Source: Mycobacterium sp. HUMS_12744610 (GTDB lineage: Bacteria; Actinomycetota; Actinomycetes; Mycobacteriales; Mycobacteriaceae). Taken from it: a stretch of DNA of 64,000 nt. The DNA is taken from the NCBI RefSeq assembly GCF_041206865.1, contig NZ_JBGEDP010000001.1, positions 4,154,001 to 4,218,000 on the forward strand, written 5' to 3'. The translations under genes were made by a program, and so were the position numbers. The notes under the pieces were generated by a model. The model saw only the letters and a list, made by a program, of their open reading frames with translations. It had not been told where the DNA came from and did no database searches. Shown here in pieces: positions 19,622-28,250 of the stretch; position 1 is the first letter of the stretch, and each line of letters starts with the position of its first letter.

Positions 19622-20130
19622 ACGACAGCGAGCCCACGATCCGCGAAGCGACCCCGAGCGATTTCGGCCGCGTCGCGGACATGCACTACCCGGCGTGGCG
19701 GCGGTCCTGGGCCGGGATCCTCACCGCGCCGCTGCTCGACATCCTCGGGCCGGCGCGGCGCTGGGCGGCCGACATCTACCCCCAGAACCTGAGCCGGCCC
19801 GGGTGGAGCATGTGGATCGCCGAGTCCGGCGACCGGGTCGCGGGCGTGACGATCTTCGGGCCCGACCCCGCCGATCCCGGTCAGCTTCAAATCGACGCGC
19901 TCTACGTGGCCGAGGACTGCCAGCGCCACGGCCTCGGGGGCCGCCTGCTCGACACGGCGCTGTGCACGCTGCCCTCGGCCGACGCGGTGCTGTGGTGTGC
20001 CGAGCAAAACGACAGAGCGCGCAGCTTCTACGAGAAGAAGCAGTTCCGGCTCGACGGCCGCACCCTGGACTGGGAGCCGCTTGCGGGAGTGCGGGTGCCG
20101 CACGTGGGCTACACGCTCAGGCGTCGATGA
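19618..20130 (+). CDS. GNAT-family N-acetyltransferase
   Basis: 170 residues with the GNAT core: ATPSDFGRVADMHYPAWRRS at the N-terminus, LQIDALYVAEDCQRHGLGGRLLD (acetyl-CoA pyrophosphate loop QRHGLG), and ARSFYEKKQFRLDG. It transfers an acetyl group from acetyl-CoA; the substrate is unknown. ATGA overlap couples it to the TetR gene. By position it matches Rv2775. It overlaps the convergent reductase gene by 14 bp. Confidence 0.88.
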   Translation: MNDSEPTIREATPSDFGRVADMHYPAWRRSWAGILTAPLLDILGPARRWAADIYPQNLSRPGWSMWIAESGDRVAGVTIFGPDPADPGQLQIDALYVAEDCQRHGLGGRLLDTALCTLPSADAVLWCAEQNDRARSFYEKKQFRLDGRTLDWEPLAGVRVPHVGYTLRRR

Positions 20131-21193
20131 CGACGCGCTGACCGTCGGCCCGCGAGACGCAGACCAGCATCTCGTCGGCGCCCACGCCGAGACGTCCCCG
20201 GTGGTCGACCCGTCCGGCAAGCACTTTCACCTTGCAGGTCCCGCAAAAACCCTGCCGGCACGAGTAGGGGGTGGTGGGGTCTCGATCGAGCATGACGCTC
20301 AGCGCCGACCGGTCCGCCGGAACGCCGAGCACCTGCCGCGACCGTGCGAGCTCCACCTCGAACGCCACGCCCCCGACGACGGGCGGCGGGGTGAACCGCT
20401 CGTAATGCATTGGCGCCGAGGCAAACTCGGCGCGGGACGCCCGCACCGCCTCCAGCATCGCGGTCGGTCCGCACACGTACACCGCCGTCGTGGGCCCGGC
20501 GCCGGCCAGCAGGTCGTCCACACCGGCGCAGCGGCCGTGCTCGTCATCGGCCCAGACCCGCACCCGCTCCGGCGCCACTGACACCACCTCGTCCAGCAGC
20601 GGCATGTAGTCCCGGCTGCGACCGGCATACACCGCGCGCCAGGCGATTCCATGCTCTTGGGCCGCCCGCATCATCGGCAGGATCGGCGTCACCCCGATGC
20701 CGCCGATCACGAACAGCACGTCGCGCTCGGCGGCGCCGAGGAAGAACGCGTTGCGCGGGCCCTCGAACACCACGGTGTCGCCGACGCCGAGAGACTCGTG
20801 CATCTCGATCGAACCGCCGCCGCCGTCGGGGATCCGGCGGATCGCGATGCGGTAGTCGGTGCGTCGTCCGGGCTGACCGCACAACGAGTACTGCCGGCGT
20901 CGTCCCGAGGGCAACCGGACGTCGATGTGCGCGCCGGGCGTCCAGGACGGGAGCGGCCGGCCGTCAGCGTCGGCCAACGTCAGGGCGACCACGTCGGGGG
21001 CGACGAGTTCGCGCCGCGTGACCACCGCCGTCTGCGTCCGCCGGACCGGTCGCACCCGGGACGGCTCCCACCGCGAGACCGAGGCGAACCCGTCGAAGAC
21101 CACCCGCAGCCCCCACAACAGCGCGCCGAGCCGGTCGTGGTCGCGACGCCCGTACAGGTCGGCGGACCTGCTGCTCCAAAGGCTTTCGGGCAC
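20117..21193 (-). CDS. ferredoxin-type oxidoreductase (FMN/NAD + 2Fe-2S, phthalate dioxygenase reductase-like)
   Basis: 358 residues. Flavin-binding barrel RRQYSLCGQP, NAD-binding domain VLFVIGGIGVTPILPMMR and VYVCGPTAMLEAV, and a C-terminal plant-type [2Fe-2S] domain with SCRQGFCGTCKVKVL and a distal Cys (MLVCVS). It passes electrons from NAD(P)H to an oxygenase. The start GTG lies 11 nt after the stop of the ferritin-like gene, so that diiron-type protein is the obvious electron acceptor. It corresponds to Rv2776c by position. Confidence 0.9.
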   Translation of the reverse strand: MPESLWSSRSADLYGRRDHDRLGALLWGLRVVFDGFASVSRWEPSRVRPVRRTQTAVVTRRELVAPDVVALTLADADGRPLPSWTPGAHIDVRLPSGRRRQYSLCGQPGRRTDYRIAIRRIPDGGGGSIEMHESLGVGDTVVFEGPRNAFFLGAAERDVLFVIGGIGVTPILPMMRAAQEHGIAWRAVYAGRSRDYMPLLDEVVSVAPERVRVWADDEHGRCAGVDDLLAGAGPTTAVYVCGPTAMLEAVRASRAEFASAPMHYERFTPPPVVGGVAFEVELARSRQVLGVPADRSALSVMLDRDPTTPYSCRQGFCGTCKVKVLAGRVDHRGRLGVGADEMLVCVSRADGQRVVIDA

Positions 21194-21204
21194 AGCACAA
21201 CCCG

Positions 21205-22125
21205 TCAGCGCGAAGCACGCGCGGCCGGTGAGACGGCCAGGTAGTCCACCGCCCTGGCCAGCCCGCCCAGCTGCGAGGGATGGAAGCCGGGCCGGTGGTA
21301 GTCGGCGAAGGCCCGCACGAATCGCAGCGGAGACGGCACCAGGCCCCGACGTGCCGCGCGGACGTAGTCCCACCACCACAGCCACCACCGCGCCGTGGTG
21401 CCCGGCGGCAGGTGCGGATCGATCGCGTACAGGAACCGGACCCCGCGAAACCACAACAGCGCCATGGCCGGTGCGACGACCAGCTGTGCGCGGGTGCGCC
21501 GCCAGTACCCGGCGCGCAGGTGGACCATGGTGTCGAAGGCCACCGCCTTGTGTTCGACCTCCTCGGCGCCGTGCCAGCGCAGCATGTCCAGCATCACCGG
21601 GTCGGTGCCGATGGCGTCGTGGGCCGGCGAGTTGAGCACCCATTCACCCAATACGGCGGTGTAGTGCTCGATCGCGGACACGAACGAGATCTGCTCCAGC
21701 AGCCAGCTGCGCTGCCGCCGCACGCCCCACCCCGGCCGCTCCCCGAGCAGCTTCTCGAACAGCCATCGGATCTGGTCGGTGTAGGGCGTGACGTCCACGC
21801 CCCGGGCGGCGAAGTGGTCGAGCACCTTGGCGTGCGCGCGGGAGTGCACGGCCTCCTGGCCGATGAAGCCCTGCACGTCCTGCCGCAGCTGCTCGTCTTT
21901 GATCAGCGGCAGCGACTTCTTGAACGCCTCGACGAAAAACTCTTCGCCCGCCGGCAGCAGCAGGTGCAGGACGTTGAGGACGTGGGTGACGAACGGCTCA
22001 CCGGGCACGTAGTGAAACGGCAGCGCCGACCAGTCGAATTCGACATCGCGGGCCTCGAGGACCAGGCGTTCGTGGTCCAGCGAGGCGTCATGCGGACCCG
22101 CCGCCCGGTCGTCGACGCGCAACAT
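21205..22125 (-). CDS. ferritin-like diiron protein (annotated in databases as metal-dependent hydrolase)
   Basis: The 306-residue product shows the duplicated carboxylate/His pattern of diiron four-helix proteins: Glu61/62 (AGEEFF), E91-A-V-H94 (GQEAVH), Glu153 (SAIEHY) and E189-V-E-H192 (GAEEVEH), with about 30 and 36 residues between partners. This family is usually labelled predicted metal-dependent hydrolase. The motif set and the adjacent flavin/2Fe-2S reductase favour a diiron oxygenase, desaturase or hydroxylase. Trp-rich helices near WWLWWWDYVR suggest membrane contact. It corresponds to Rv2777c by position. Confidence 0.85.
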   Translation of the reverse strand: MLRVDDRAAGPHDASLDHERLVLEARDVEFDWSALPFHYVPGEPFVTHVLNVLHLLLPAGEEFFVEAFKKSLPLIKDEQLRQDVQGFIGQEAVHSRAHAKVLDHFAARGVDVTPYTDQIRWLFEKLLGERPGWGVRRQRSWLLEQISFVSAIEHYTAVLGEWVLNSPAHDAIGTDPVMLDMLRWHGAEEVEHKAVAFDTMVHLRAGYWRRTRAQLVVAPAMALLWFRGVRFLYAIDPHLPPGTTARWWLWWWDYVRAARRGLVPSPLRFVRAFADYHRPGFHPSQLGGLARAVDYLAVSPAARASR

Positions 22126-22134
22126 CGTGGCCCC

Positions 22135-23583
22135 CTACCGTCGCAGCTCGTACTGAGCGGAATCCGTCTTGGCCAGCATGGCCCGATGCGCGGCCGGCGT
22201 AAAGGGCCACACCTCGGGGATGCCGTCCTTGCCGAGGTACCAGCTGTCGCAACCCGTGGTCCACACGGTGCGGGGCATCGCGGCGCGCAGCGCGGCGTTG
22301 AACGTCTCGGTGGCCGACACCTTCGGCTCCACGGTGTCGAATTCACCGCTGCGCCAACGCTGGAGCCATCTCAGGATGTGGTCGGCCTGCGACTCGGCCA
22401 CCGACGTCAGGGCGAGGTTGCCCACCGGGCTGTGCGGCCCGAGCATCATGAAGAAGTTCGGGAAGCCCGGCATCGCGACGGTCTGATACGCCCGCGGCCC
22501 GTCGCGCCACACCTCGTCGGCGCTGATCCCATCCCGCCCGGTCAGCCGCATCGGCCGGAAGAACGCGTGGGTGTCGAACCCGGTGGCCAGCACGATGACG
22601 TCCGCCTCGTGCAGGACCCCGTCGCCGGTCACGATGCCGCGGCGTTCCAGGTGGTCGACGCCGGCGGTGACCAGTTCGACGTCGTCGCGCTGGATCGCCC
22701 GGTAGAAGCCGCCCGAGACCACCAGCCGCTTGCACATCGGCTGGTAGTCGGGGGTCAGCGCGGCGCGCAGGCCGGGGTCGCGCACGGTGCGCAGGCTGGC
22801 GCGGCACAGCGCCCCCATCGCCTTTCGCCGCAGGCCCGGCTTGGTCAGCGCGCCCGCGAACGTGTCGAAGGCCAGACTGTAGGCCCGGTGGGCCAACCCG
22901 CCCAGCCAGGGAACCGCTCGGTGCGTGCGCCCGGCCAGCCCGGGATAACGCGGGTTGGGCAGCCGGACAACCCATTGCGCGGTGCGCTGGAACAGGGTCA
23001 GCTTTTCCGCGACGCCGGCCAGGCCGCAGACCAACTGGATCCCGGTCGATCCGTTGCCGATCACCGCGACGCGCCGCCCCCGCAGCTCGACGGAATGATC
23101 CCAGCGGGCCGAATGGAACAGGTGGCCGCCGAAGTCGCCGGCACCGGGCAGCGACGGGACCCGGGGATGGTGCAGCACACCGGTCGCCGAGATCAAAAAG
23201 TCCACCTCGGACTCCGCGCCGGCGCCGGTGCGCAGCGCCCAGCGCCCGCCGTCGAACCGGGCGCTGACGATCTCGGTGCCGAACCGGATCCGGTCCCGCA
23301 GCCCGAACGTGTCGGCGATGCCCTGGAAGTAGGCCTGGATCTCCCCGCCCGGGGAGAACACGTGCGACCAGTCCGGCTTGCGGGCGAAGCTGTACTGGTA
23401 GACCCGCGAGGGCACGTCACAGAACAGGCCCGGGTAGGTGTTGTCCCGCCACGTGCCGCCCACGTCGTCGGCCTTCTCGTAGATCGTGACGTCATCGATC
23501 CCGTTGCGCAGCAACGCGATTGCGATGCACAGCCCGGACATGCCCGCTCCGACGACGGCTACGGCGGGATCGCGTCGGGTCAT
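22135..23583 (-). CDS. flavin-containing (Baeyer-Villiger type) monooxygenase
   Basis: The 482-residue product has the FAD Rossmann motif VAVVGAGMSGLCIA, YEKADDVGGTWRDNTYPG (typical of BVMO/FMO), the NADPH motif VAVIGNGSTGIQLV and VIVLATGFDTHAFF. It would oxygenate ketones or heteroatoms with NADPH and O2. It lies in the aldR operon between an SRPBCC protein (20-nt gap) and the diiron protein (9-nt gap). I do not recall this gene between Rv2777c and Rv2778c, so it may be an acquisition in this lineage. Confidence 0.92.
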   Translation of the reverse strand: MTRRDPAVAVVGAGMSGLCIAIALLRNGIDDVTIYEKADDVGGTWRDNTYPGLFCDVPSRVYQYSFARKPDWSHVFSPGGEIQAYFQGIADTFGLRDRIRFGTEIVSARFDGGRWALRTGAGAESEVDFLISATGVLHHPRVPSLPGAGDFGGHLFHSARWDHSVELRGRRVAVIGNGSTGIQLVCGLAGVAEKLTLFQRTAQWVVRLPNPRYPGLAGRTHRAVPWLGGLAHRAYSLAFDTFAGALTKPGLRRKAMGALCRASLRTVRDPGLRAALTPDYQPMCKRLVVSGGFYRAIQRDDVELVTAGVDHLERRGIVTGDGVLHEADVIVLATGFDTHAFFRPMRLTGRDGISADEVWRDGPRAYQTVAMPGFPNFFMMLGPHSPVGNLALTSVAESQADHILRWLQRWRSGEFDTVEPKVSATETFNAALRAAMPRTVWTTGCDSWYLGKDGIPEVWPFTPAAHRAMLAKTDSAQYELRR

Positions 23584-23603
23584 CGGGGCCGGTCCGGGTG
23601 CGT

Positions 23604-24086
23604 CTACCCGGCCTCGGCGCGCTGCTTGAGGCGCTGCAGGGTGAGCCGGATGTGCTCGGCGTTGGCGGCGGCCCGGTCGGGCACGCCGGTGGCCTTGCCG
23701 GCCAGCTTGCGAAACCAGCCGGGCCTGCGGTCCCAGGTGCTCTCGGTGACCAGGCAGCCTCCGTCGTCCGCGACGATGTCGTACTGCCAGCGGGCGATCG
23801 GCAGCACCGTGTGGGTGACGTCGAACGCGAACTGGCGGCCCGGTTCGGCGTCGGTGACCGTGCAGCGGGTGCTCCAGCGCCGGCTGGCGCTCGCGTTGTG
23901 GCCGGTGAACACGGCGCCCGGCCGGACACCGCCATCCCCGGGATCCCCCTTGCGCCATTCCATCGCCACCGTCTCCTCGGCCAGCGAGGCCAGCGTCGGC
24001 AGGTCGGTGAGCAGCCCGTAGACCACCTCGGCGGGGGCGTCGACGTGCACGGTGGCCGTCACGGCGGAATCTGTGGGCCGGGTCAT
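23604..24086 (-). CDS. SRPBCC (polyketide cyclase/START-like) protein
   Basis: 160 residues with the SRPBCC N-terminal strand-helix pattern VTATVHVDAPAEVVYGLLTD, then central strands FAFDVTHTVLPIARWQYDI and the long C-terminal helix HIRLTLQRLKQRAEA. It forms a hydrophobic ligand cavity. It matches Rv2778c by position. It lies 7 nt after aldR and 20 nt before the monooxygenase, so it may bind a substrate of the downstream redox enzymes. Confidence 0.85.
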   Translation of the reverse strand: MTRPTDSAVTATVHVDAPAEVVYGLLTDLPTLASLAEETVAMEWRKGDPGDGGVRPGAVFTGHNASASRRWSTRCTVTDAEPGRQFAFDVTHTVLPIARWQYDIVADDGGCLVTESTWDRRPGWFRKLAGKATGVPDRAAANAEHIRLTLQRLKQRAEAG

Positions 24087-24093
24087 CGCCCGA

Positions 24094-24609
24094 TCATATC
24101 GGTGCGGCCCCGCGCAGATGCTCGAAGATCAGCGACGTCTGGGTCCCCGCGACGTCGGCGTCGGCGTTCAGGTTCTCGACCACGAACGAGCGCAGGTCCT
24201 CGGTGTCGCGGGCGGCGACATGGAGCAGGAAGTCGTCGGCGCCGGCCAGGAAGTAGACGTCGCGCACCTGCGGCTTGCTGCTGATCCGGTGGATGAAGCT
24301 GCGGATCTTGCCGCGCGCGTGGGACTGCAGGCTGACCGAGATCATCGCCTGCAGCGGCAGCCCCACGGCCACCGGGTCGATGTCGGCGTAGAAGCCCCGG
24401 ATGACGCCGAGCTCCGCAAGCCGCCGGACGCGGCCGTGGCACGTCGACGGCGCGATGCCGACCGTCTCGGCCAGTGCGGTGTTGGTGATGCGCGCGTCGG
24501 CGTGCAACAGGGTCAGAATCCTGCGGTCCACATCGTCGAGGTCGGCGGGTCGAACATCCTTCGGCGGGCCAGCTTGCCCACCGTCCAGGCCAGTTGTTTC
24601 CTCAGCCAT
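24094..24609 (-). CDS. aldR: Lrp/AsnC-family regulator AldR
   Basis: 171 residues. AsnC-type [32 protein letters not shown], recognition helix [12 protein letters not shown], and a C-terminal RAM domain ([15 protein letters not shown], then [21 protein letters not shown]). It is divergent from ald. AldR in M. tuberculosis (Rv2779c) binds the ald promoter and responds to alanine and other amino acids. An ACTTTA/TAAAGT hexamer 6 nt upstream of the ATG points to a leaderless transcript. It is followed by SRPBCC and redox genes in the same direction. Confidence 0.93.
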   Translation of the reverse strand: MAEETTGLDGGQAGPPKDVRPADLDDVDRRILTLLHADARITNTALAETVGIAPSTCHGRVRRLAELGVIRGFYADIDPVAVGLPLQAMISVSLQSHARGKIRSFIHRISSKPQVRDVYFLAGADDFLLHVAARDTEDLRSFVVENLNADADVAGTQTSLIFEHLRGAAPI

Positions 24610-24615
24610 CGCACC

Positions 24616-24621
24616 ACTTTA
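24616..24621 (-). promoter_or_regulatory. -10 hexamer for leaderless aldR mRNA
   Basis: TAAAGT on the minus strand, 6 nt before the aldR ATG. In the same aldR-ald gap, GTTTGCGAAAC (24640-24650) and TTCGAA (24652-24657) are palindromic candidates for AldR contact. Confidence 0.45.
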
Positions 24622-24708
24622 CCGAATCATCGGCGTCCCGTTTGCGAAACATTCGAACTTTCTTCACACTTGGAGTTGTCAATCGAAATCCCATGGCAGG
24701 GGGCCCAA

Positions 24709-25824
24709 ATGCGCGTCGGCGTTCCGACCGAGACCAAGAACAGCGAGCTCAGGGTGGCCATCACGCCCGCCGGTGTCACCGAACTGACTCACCACGGCCA
24801 CGAGGTGCTCGTGCAGGCCGGCGCCGGCGAGGGCTCGGCGATCGCCGACGCGAAATTCAAGGCGGCGGGCGCCCAACTGGCCGGCACCGCCGAGCAGGTG
24901 TGGGCCGAGGCGGACCTGGTGCTCAAGGTGAAGGAACCGCTGCCGGCCGAGTACGGCTTCCTGCGGCGGGGCCAGGTGCTCTTCACGTATCTCCACCTGG
25001 CCGCGTCCCGGCCCTGCACCGAGGCGCTGCTGGCCGCCGGCACCACGTCGATCGCCTACGAGACCGTCCAGACCGCCGACGGCGCGCTACCGTTGCTGGC
25101 GCCGATGAGCGAGGTCGCCGGCCGGCTCTCCGCCCAGGTCGGGGCCTACCACCTGATGCGCACCCAGGGCGGCCGGGGCGTACTGATGGGCGGGGTACCC
25201 GGCGTCAAGGCCACCGACGTCGTGGTGATCGGCGCCGGCACCGCCGGTTACAACGCCGCCCGGATCGCCGCCGGCATGGGCGCCGCCGTCCGCGTCCTGG
25301 ACGTCAACGTCAACAAACTGCGACTGCTCGACGCGGAGTTCGGCGGCCACATCAGCACCCGCCACTCCTCGAAGTACGAGCTCGAGGGCGCCGTCCAGCG
25401 CGCCGACCTAGTGATCGGGGCGGTTCTCGTGCCCGGCGCCAAGGCGCCCAAGCTGATCGGCAACTCACTTGTCGCACAGATGAAGCCGGGTGCGGTGCTG
25501 GTGGACATCTCCATCGACCAGGGCGGCTGCTTCGAAGACTCGCGGCCGACCACCCACGACAACCCCACCTTCGCCGTGCACGACACGCTGTTCTACTGCG
25601 TGGCCAACATGCCCAGCGCGGTGCCCAAGACGTCGACCTACGCGCTGACCAATGCCACGATGCCGTACGTTCTCCAGCTCGCCGACCGGGGCTGGCGGGC
25701 GGCCTGCCAGTCCGAGCCGGCCCTGGCCAAAGGGCTTTCGACGCACGACGGCGCGCTGCTGTCCGAACGCGTCGCCACCGACCTGGGCCTGCCGTACACC
25801 GCGCCGGCGAGCGTGCTGGGCTGA
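24709..25824 (+). CDS. ald: L-alanine dehydrogenase
   Basis: 371 residues, the family length. [22 protein letters not shown] at the N-terminus holds the pyruvate-binding Arg. His96 region [12 protein letters not shown]-binding [17 protein letters not shown] and signature [18 protein letters not shown] are present. It interconverts alanine and pyruvate plus ammonia with NADH, and also acts as glyoxylate reductase in M. tuberculosis. The ATG follows AGGGGG. It is divergent from its regulator aldR. Confidence 0.97.
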   Translation: MRVGVPTETKNSELRVAITPAGVTELTHHGHEVLVQAGAGEGSAIADAKFKAAGAQLAGTAEQVWAEADLVLKVKEPLPAEYGFLRRGQVLFTYLHLAASRPCTEALLAAGTTSIAYETVQTADGALPLLAPMSEVAGRLSAQVGAYHLMRTQGGRGVLMGGVPGVKATDVVVIGAGTAGYNAARIAAGMGAAVRVLDVNVNKLRLLDAEFGGHISTRHSSKYELEGAVQRADLVIGAVLVPGAKAPKLIGNSLVAQMKPGAVLVDISIDQGGCFEDSRPTTHDNPTFAVHDTLFYCVANMPSAVPKTSTYALTNATMPYVLQLADRGWRAACQSEPALAKGLSTHDGALLSERVATDLGLPYTAPASVLG

Positions 25825-25839
25825 GGCCGACCCCGGCCG

Positions 25840-26859
25840 CTACTCGGTGAGGCCGGCGATGATGTCGGCCGCCGGTCCGGCCTGCGCGTGCTGGAACGAC
25901 GTCCCGGCCCACAGCGGAAATCCGTTCGGGTCCTCCAGGGCGGCGGCCGCCTCCCGGATCGGCGAGGTCATCTGGTTGACCTCCGGATAGCCCAGCGGCG
26001 CCACGTTGTCGAGCATCCGGGTGAAGTCGTTCTCCAGCCCGCGGGCGTAGCGCCCCGAGAACGCCCGCGTGACAACGGTCGTGGCGAACAGCGGATTCTT
26101 CATGGCGGTGCGGTGCGCGGGGTTGGTGCCCGCCTCGTCGGCCAGCAGCAGCGCGGTGCCGACCTGCGCGGCGACCGCCCCCCGGTTCAGCACGTCGGTG
26201 ACGTCGCGCGCGGTGCCCAGGCCGCCGGCCGCGATGAGCGGGACGTCATGCGCGCTGCGGATCCGGGCGAGCAGCTGGTGCAGCGACTCGTTGGCGGGTT
26301 GCATGTCGGGGGCGAACGTGCCGCGGTGCCCGCCGGCGGCGGGTCCCTGGACGACCAGGCTGTCGGCGCCGGCGGCGACGGCCACGCCGGCCTCGTAGGC
26401 CGAGGTCACGGTGACCATCACCAGCAGTCCCAGCGCCCCCAGCCGGTGGATGACGTCGGGCGGGGGCACGCCGAAGGTGAAGGACACCAGCTCGGGCCGC
26501 ACGTCGGCCACCACCTCGAGCTTGCGCTCCCAGTCGTCGTCGTCGCCGTACTCGGGCCGGCCGACCTCGACCTGGTAGTGCTCGGCGATCTCGACGAGTT
26601 CTTCGGCGTAGTACTCCAGGGCCAGCCAGTCGGCGACGCTGGGTTGGGGTACGAACAGGTTGACCCCGAGCGGGCCGGTGGTGGCCGCGCGCGCCGCGGC
26701 GATGTCAGCGGCGAACTGCTCGGCGGTGCGGTGCCCCCCGGGGATGAAGCCCAGCCCGCCCGCGTTGGACACCGCCGCGGCCAGCGCCGGGGTGCCGGGG
26801 CCGCCGGCCATCGGCGCACCCACGATGGGCACCGCGATGTCCCAAAAGCCCAGTACCAT
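25840..26859 (-). CDS. nitronate monooxygenase family protein
   Basis: The 339-residue TIM-barrel FMN enzyme (2-nitropropane dioxygenase family) has [28 protein letters not shown] at the N-terminus, [19 protein letters not shown] and [13 protein letters not shown] with phosphate-binding glycines, and [14 protein letters not shown]. It oxidises alkyl nitronates or related compounds. It follows pepR by 5 nt, so it probably ends the gpsI-pepR transcript. It is equivalent by position to Rv2781c and convergent with ald. Confidence 0.9.
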   Translation of the reverse strand: MVLGFWDIAVPIVGAPMAGGPGTPALAAAVSNAGGLGFIPGGHRTAEQFAADIAAARAATTGPLGVNLFVPQPSVADWLALEYYAEELVEIAEHYQVEVGRPEYGDDDDWERKLEVVADVRPELVSFTFGVPPPDVIHRLGALGLLVMVTVTSAYEAGVAVAAGADSLVVQGPAAGGHRGTFAPDMQPANESLHQLLARIRSAHDVPLIAAGGLGTARDVTDVLNRGAVAAQVGTALLLADEAGTNPAHRTAMKNPLFATTVVTRAFSGRYARGLENDFTRMLDNVAPLGYPEVNQMTSPIREAAAALEDPNGFPLWAGTSFQHAQAGPAADIIAGLTE

Positions 26860-26864
26860 CTGCG

Positions 26865-28250
26865 CTAATTCACCATCGCCCGAAGTTGTTGGGGCAGCTG
26901 ACGTTTCGAGGCATACGGGCCGACGACGGCAGCGCCGTACCGTTTGCTCAGTAGCCTGCGGGCCACCGCGTTGACCTCCTCGACCGTCACCTCGTCGATC
27001 CGCCGCAGCGTCTGCTCGATGCTGCGGTGCCTGCCGTAGTTTAGTTCGCTGCGGCCCAGACGGCTCATCCGGGAACTCGAATCCTCCAGCCCCAGGACCA
27101 GCCCGCCGCGCAGCGAGCCCTTCGCGATCCGGCATTCGGCGTCGGTGATGCCGTCGCGGGCCACCGCGTCGAGCACCTCGCCGCTCACCCGCATGACGTC
27201 GGGGAACCGCTCCGGCAGGCACGCCGCGTACACCGACAGCGCGCCGCTGTCGGCGAACATGTCCAGCGAGGAGTAGATCGAGTAGGCCAGCCCGCGCAGC
27301 TCGCGCACCTCCTGGAAGAGCCTGGAGCTCAGGCCGCCGCCCAGCGCGGTGTGCAGCACCGACAGCGCCCAGCGATGCTCCCAGCCGCGGCCCGGCGTGC
27401 GCACCCCCAGCGCCACGTGGGTCTGCTCCGAGTCGCGGTGGCCCAGCGCCAGGCCGGGCACCGCCTGCACCCGACCCGCGCCCTTGCGGGGGGCCACGGA
27501 CCGGCGCCCGCGGACCAGATGCGGGCCGAAGTGCTCGCGCGCCAGGGCGACTACCCGATCGTGCTCGACGTTGCCGGCCACCGCGACGACCATGCGTTCC
27601 GGCCGGTAGCGGCGCACGTGGAAGGAGTGCAGCTGGGTCCGGGTCATCGCCGACACCGACTCCGCGGTGCCGATCACCGGACGGCCGACGGGGTGGTCGC
27701 CGAAGAGCGCCGACAGGAACATGTCGCCCAGCGCGTCTTCGGGGTCGTCGTCGCGCATGGCGATCTCCTCGAGGACGACGTCACGTTCGAGCTCGACGTC
27801 CTCGGCGGCGCAGCGGCCGTTGAGCACCACGTCGGCGACCAGGTCGACGGCGAGCTCCAGGTCGCTGTCGAGCACGTGCGCGTAGTAGCAGGTGTGCTCC
27901 TTGGCGGTGAACGCGTTCAACTCCCCGCCGACGGCGTCCATCGCCTGCGCGATGTCCACCGCGGTGCGCGTCGGGGTCGCCTTGAACAGCAGGTGCTCCA
28001 GGAAGTGCGCCGCCCCGGCCACGGTCGAACCCTCGTCTCGCGAGCCGACGCCCACCCACACCCCGACCGACGCGGAGCGCACCGCGGGCAGGAACTCGGT
28101 GACCACCCGCAGCCCACCCGGCAGGGTGGTGCGGCGCAGTGCGGCCCGGTGTTCCGGTTTCGCCTCGGCTCCGAGCGTGCCCCGGCGCAGGGCGGCCGCC
28201 GTGCGGGGCTTGGGCCCGGCCGGCGGGTCAGCTGCCGGTTGTCGCGGCAT
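26865..28250 (-). CDS. pepR: M16-family zinc metalloprotease
   Basis: 461 residues. The inverted zinc motif is His82-x2-Glu85-His86 in [12 protein letters not shown], followed by the downstream Glu in [13 protein letters not shown]. The second half has the inactive M16 repeat with [13 protein letters not shown] and [13 protein letters not shown]. It is related to mitochondrial processing peptidase and Rv2782c. The ATG lies inside the gpsI 3' end (23-bp overlap), so translation is coupled to PNPase. Confidence 0.92.
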   Translation of the reverse strand: MPRQPAADPPAGPKPRTAAALRRGTLGAEAKPEHRAALRRTTLPGGLRVVTEFLPAVRSASVGVWVGVGSRDEGSTVAGAAHFLEHLLFKATPTRTAVDIAQAMDAVGGELNAFTAKEHTCYYAHVLDSDLELAVDLVADVVLNGRCAAEDVELERDVVLEEIAMRDDDPEDALGDMFLSALFGDHPVGRPVIGTAESVSAMTRTQLHSFHVRRYRPERMVVAVAGNVEHDRVVALAREHFGPHLVRGRRSVAPRKGAGRVQAVPGLALGHRDSEQTHVALGVRTPGRGWEHRWALSVLHTALGGGLSSRLFQEVRELRGLAYSIYSSLDMFADSGALSVYAACLPERFPDVMRVSGEVLDAVARDGITDAECRIAKGSLRGGLVLGLEDSSSRMSRLGRSELNYGRHRSIEQTLRRIDEVTVEEVNAVARRLLSKRYGAAVVGPYASKRQLPQQLRAMVN

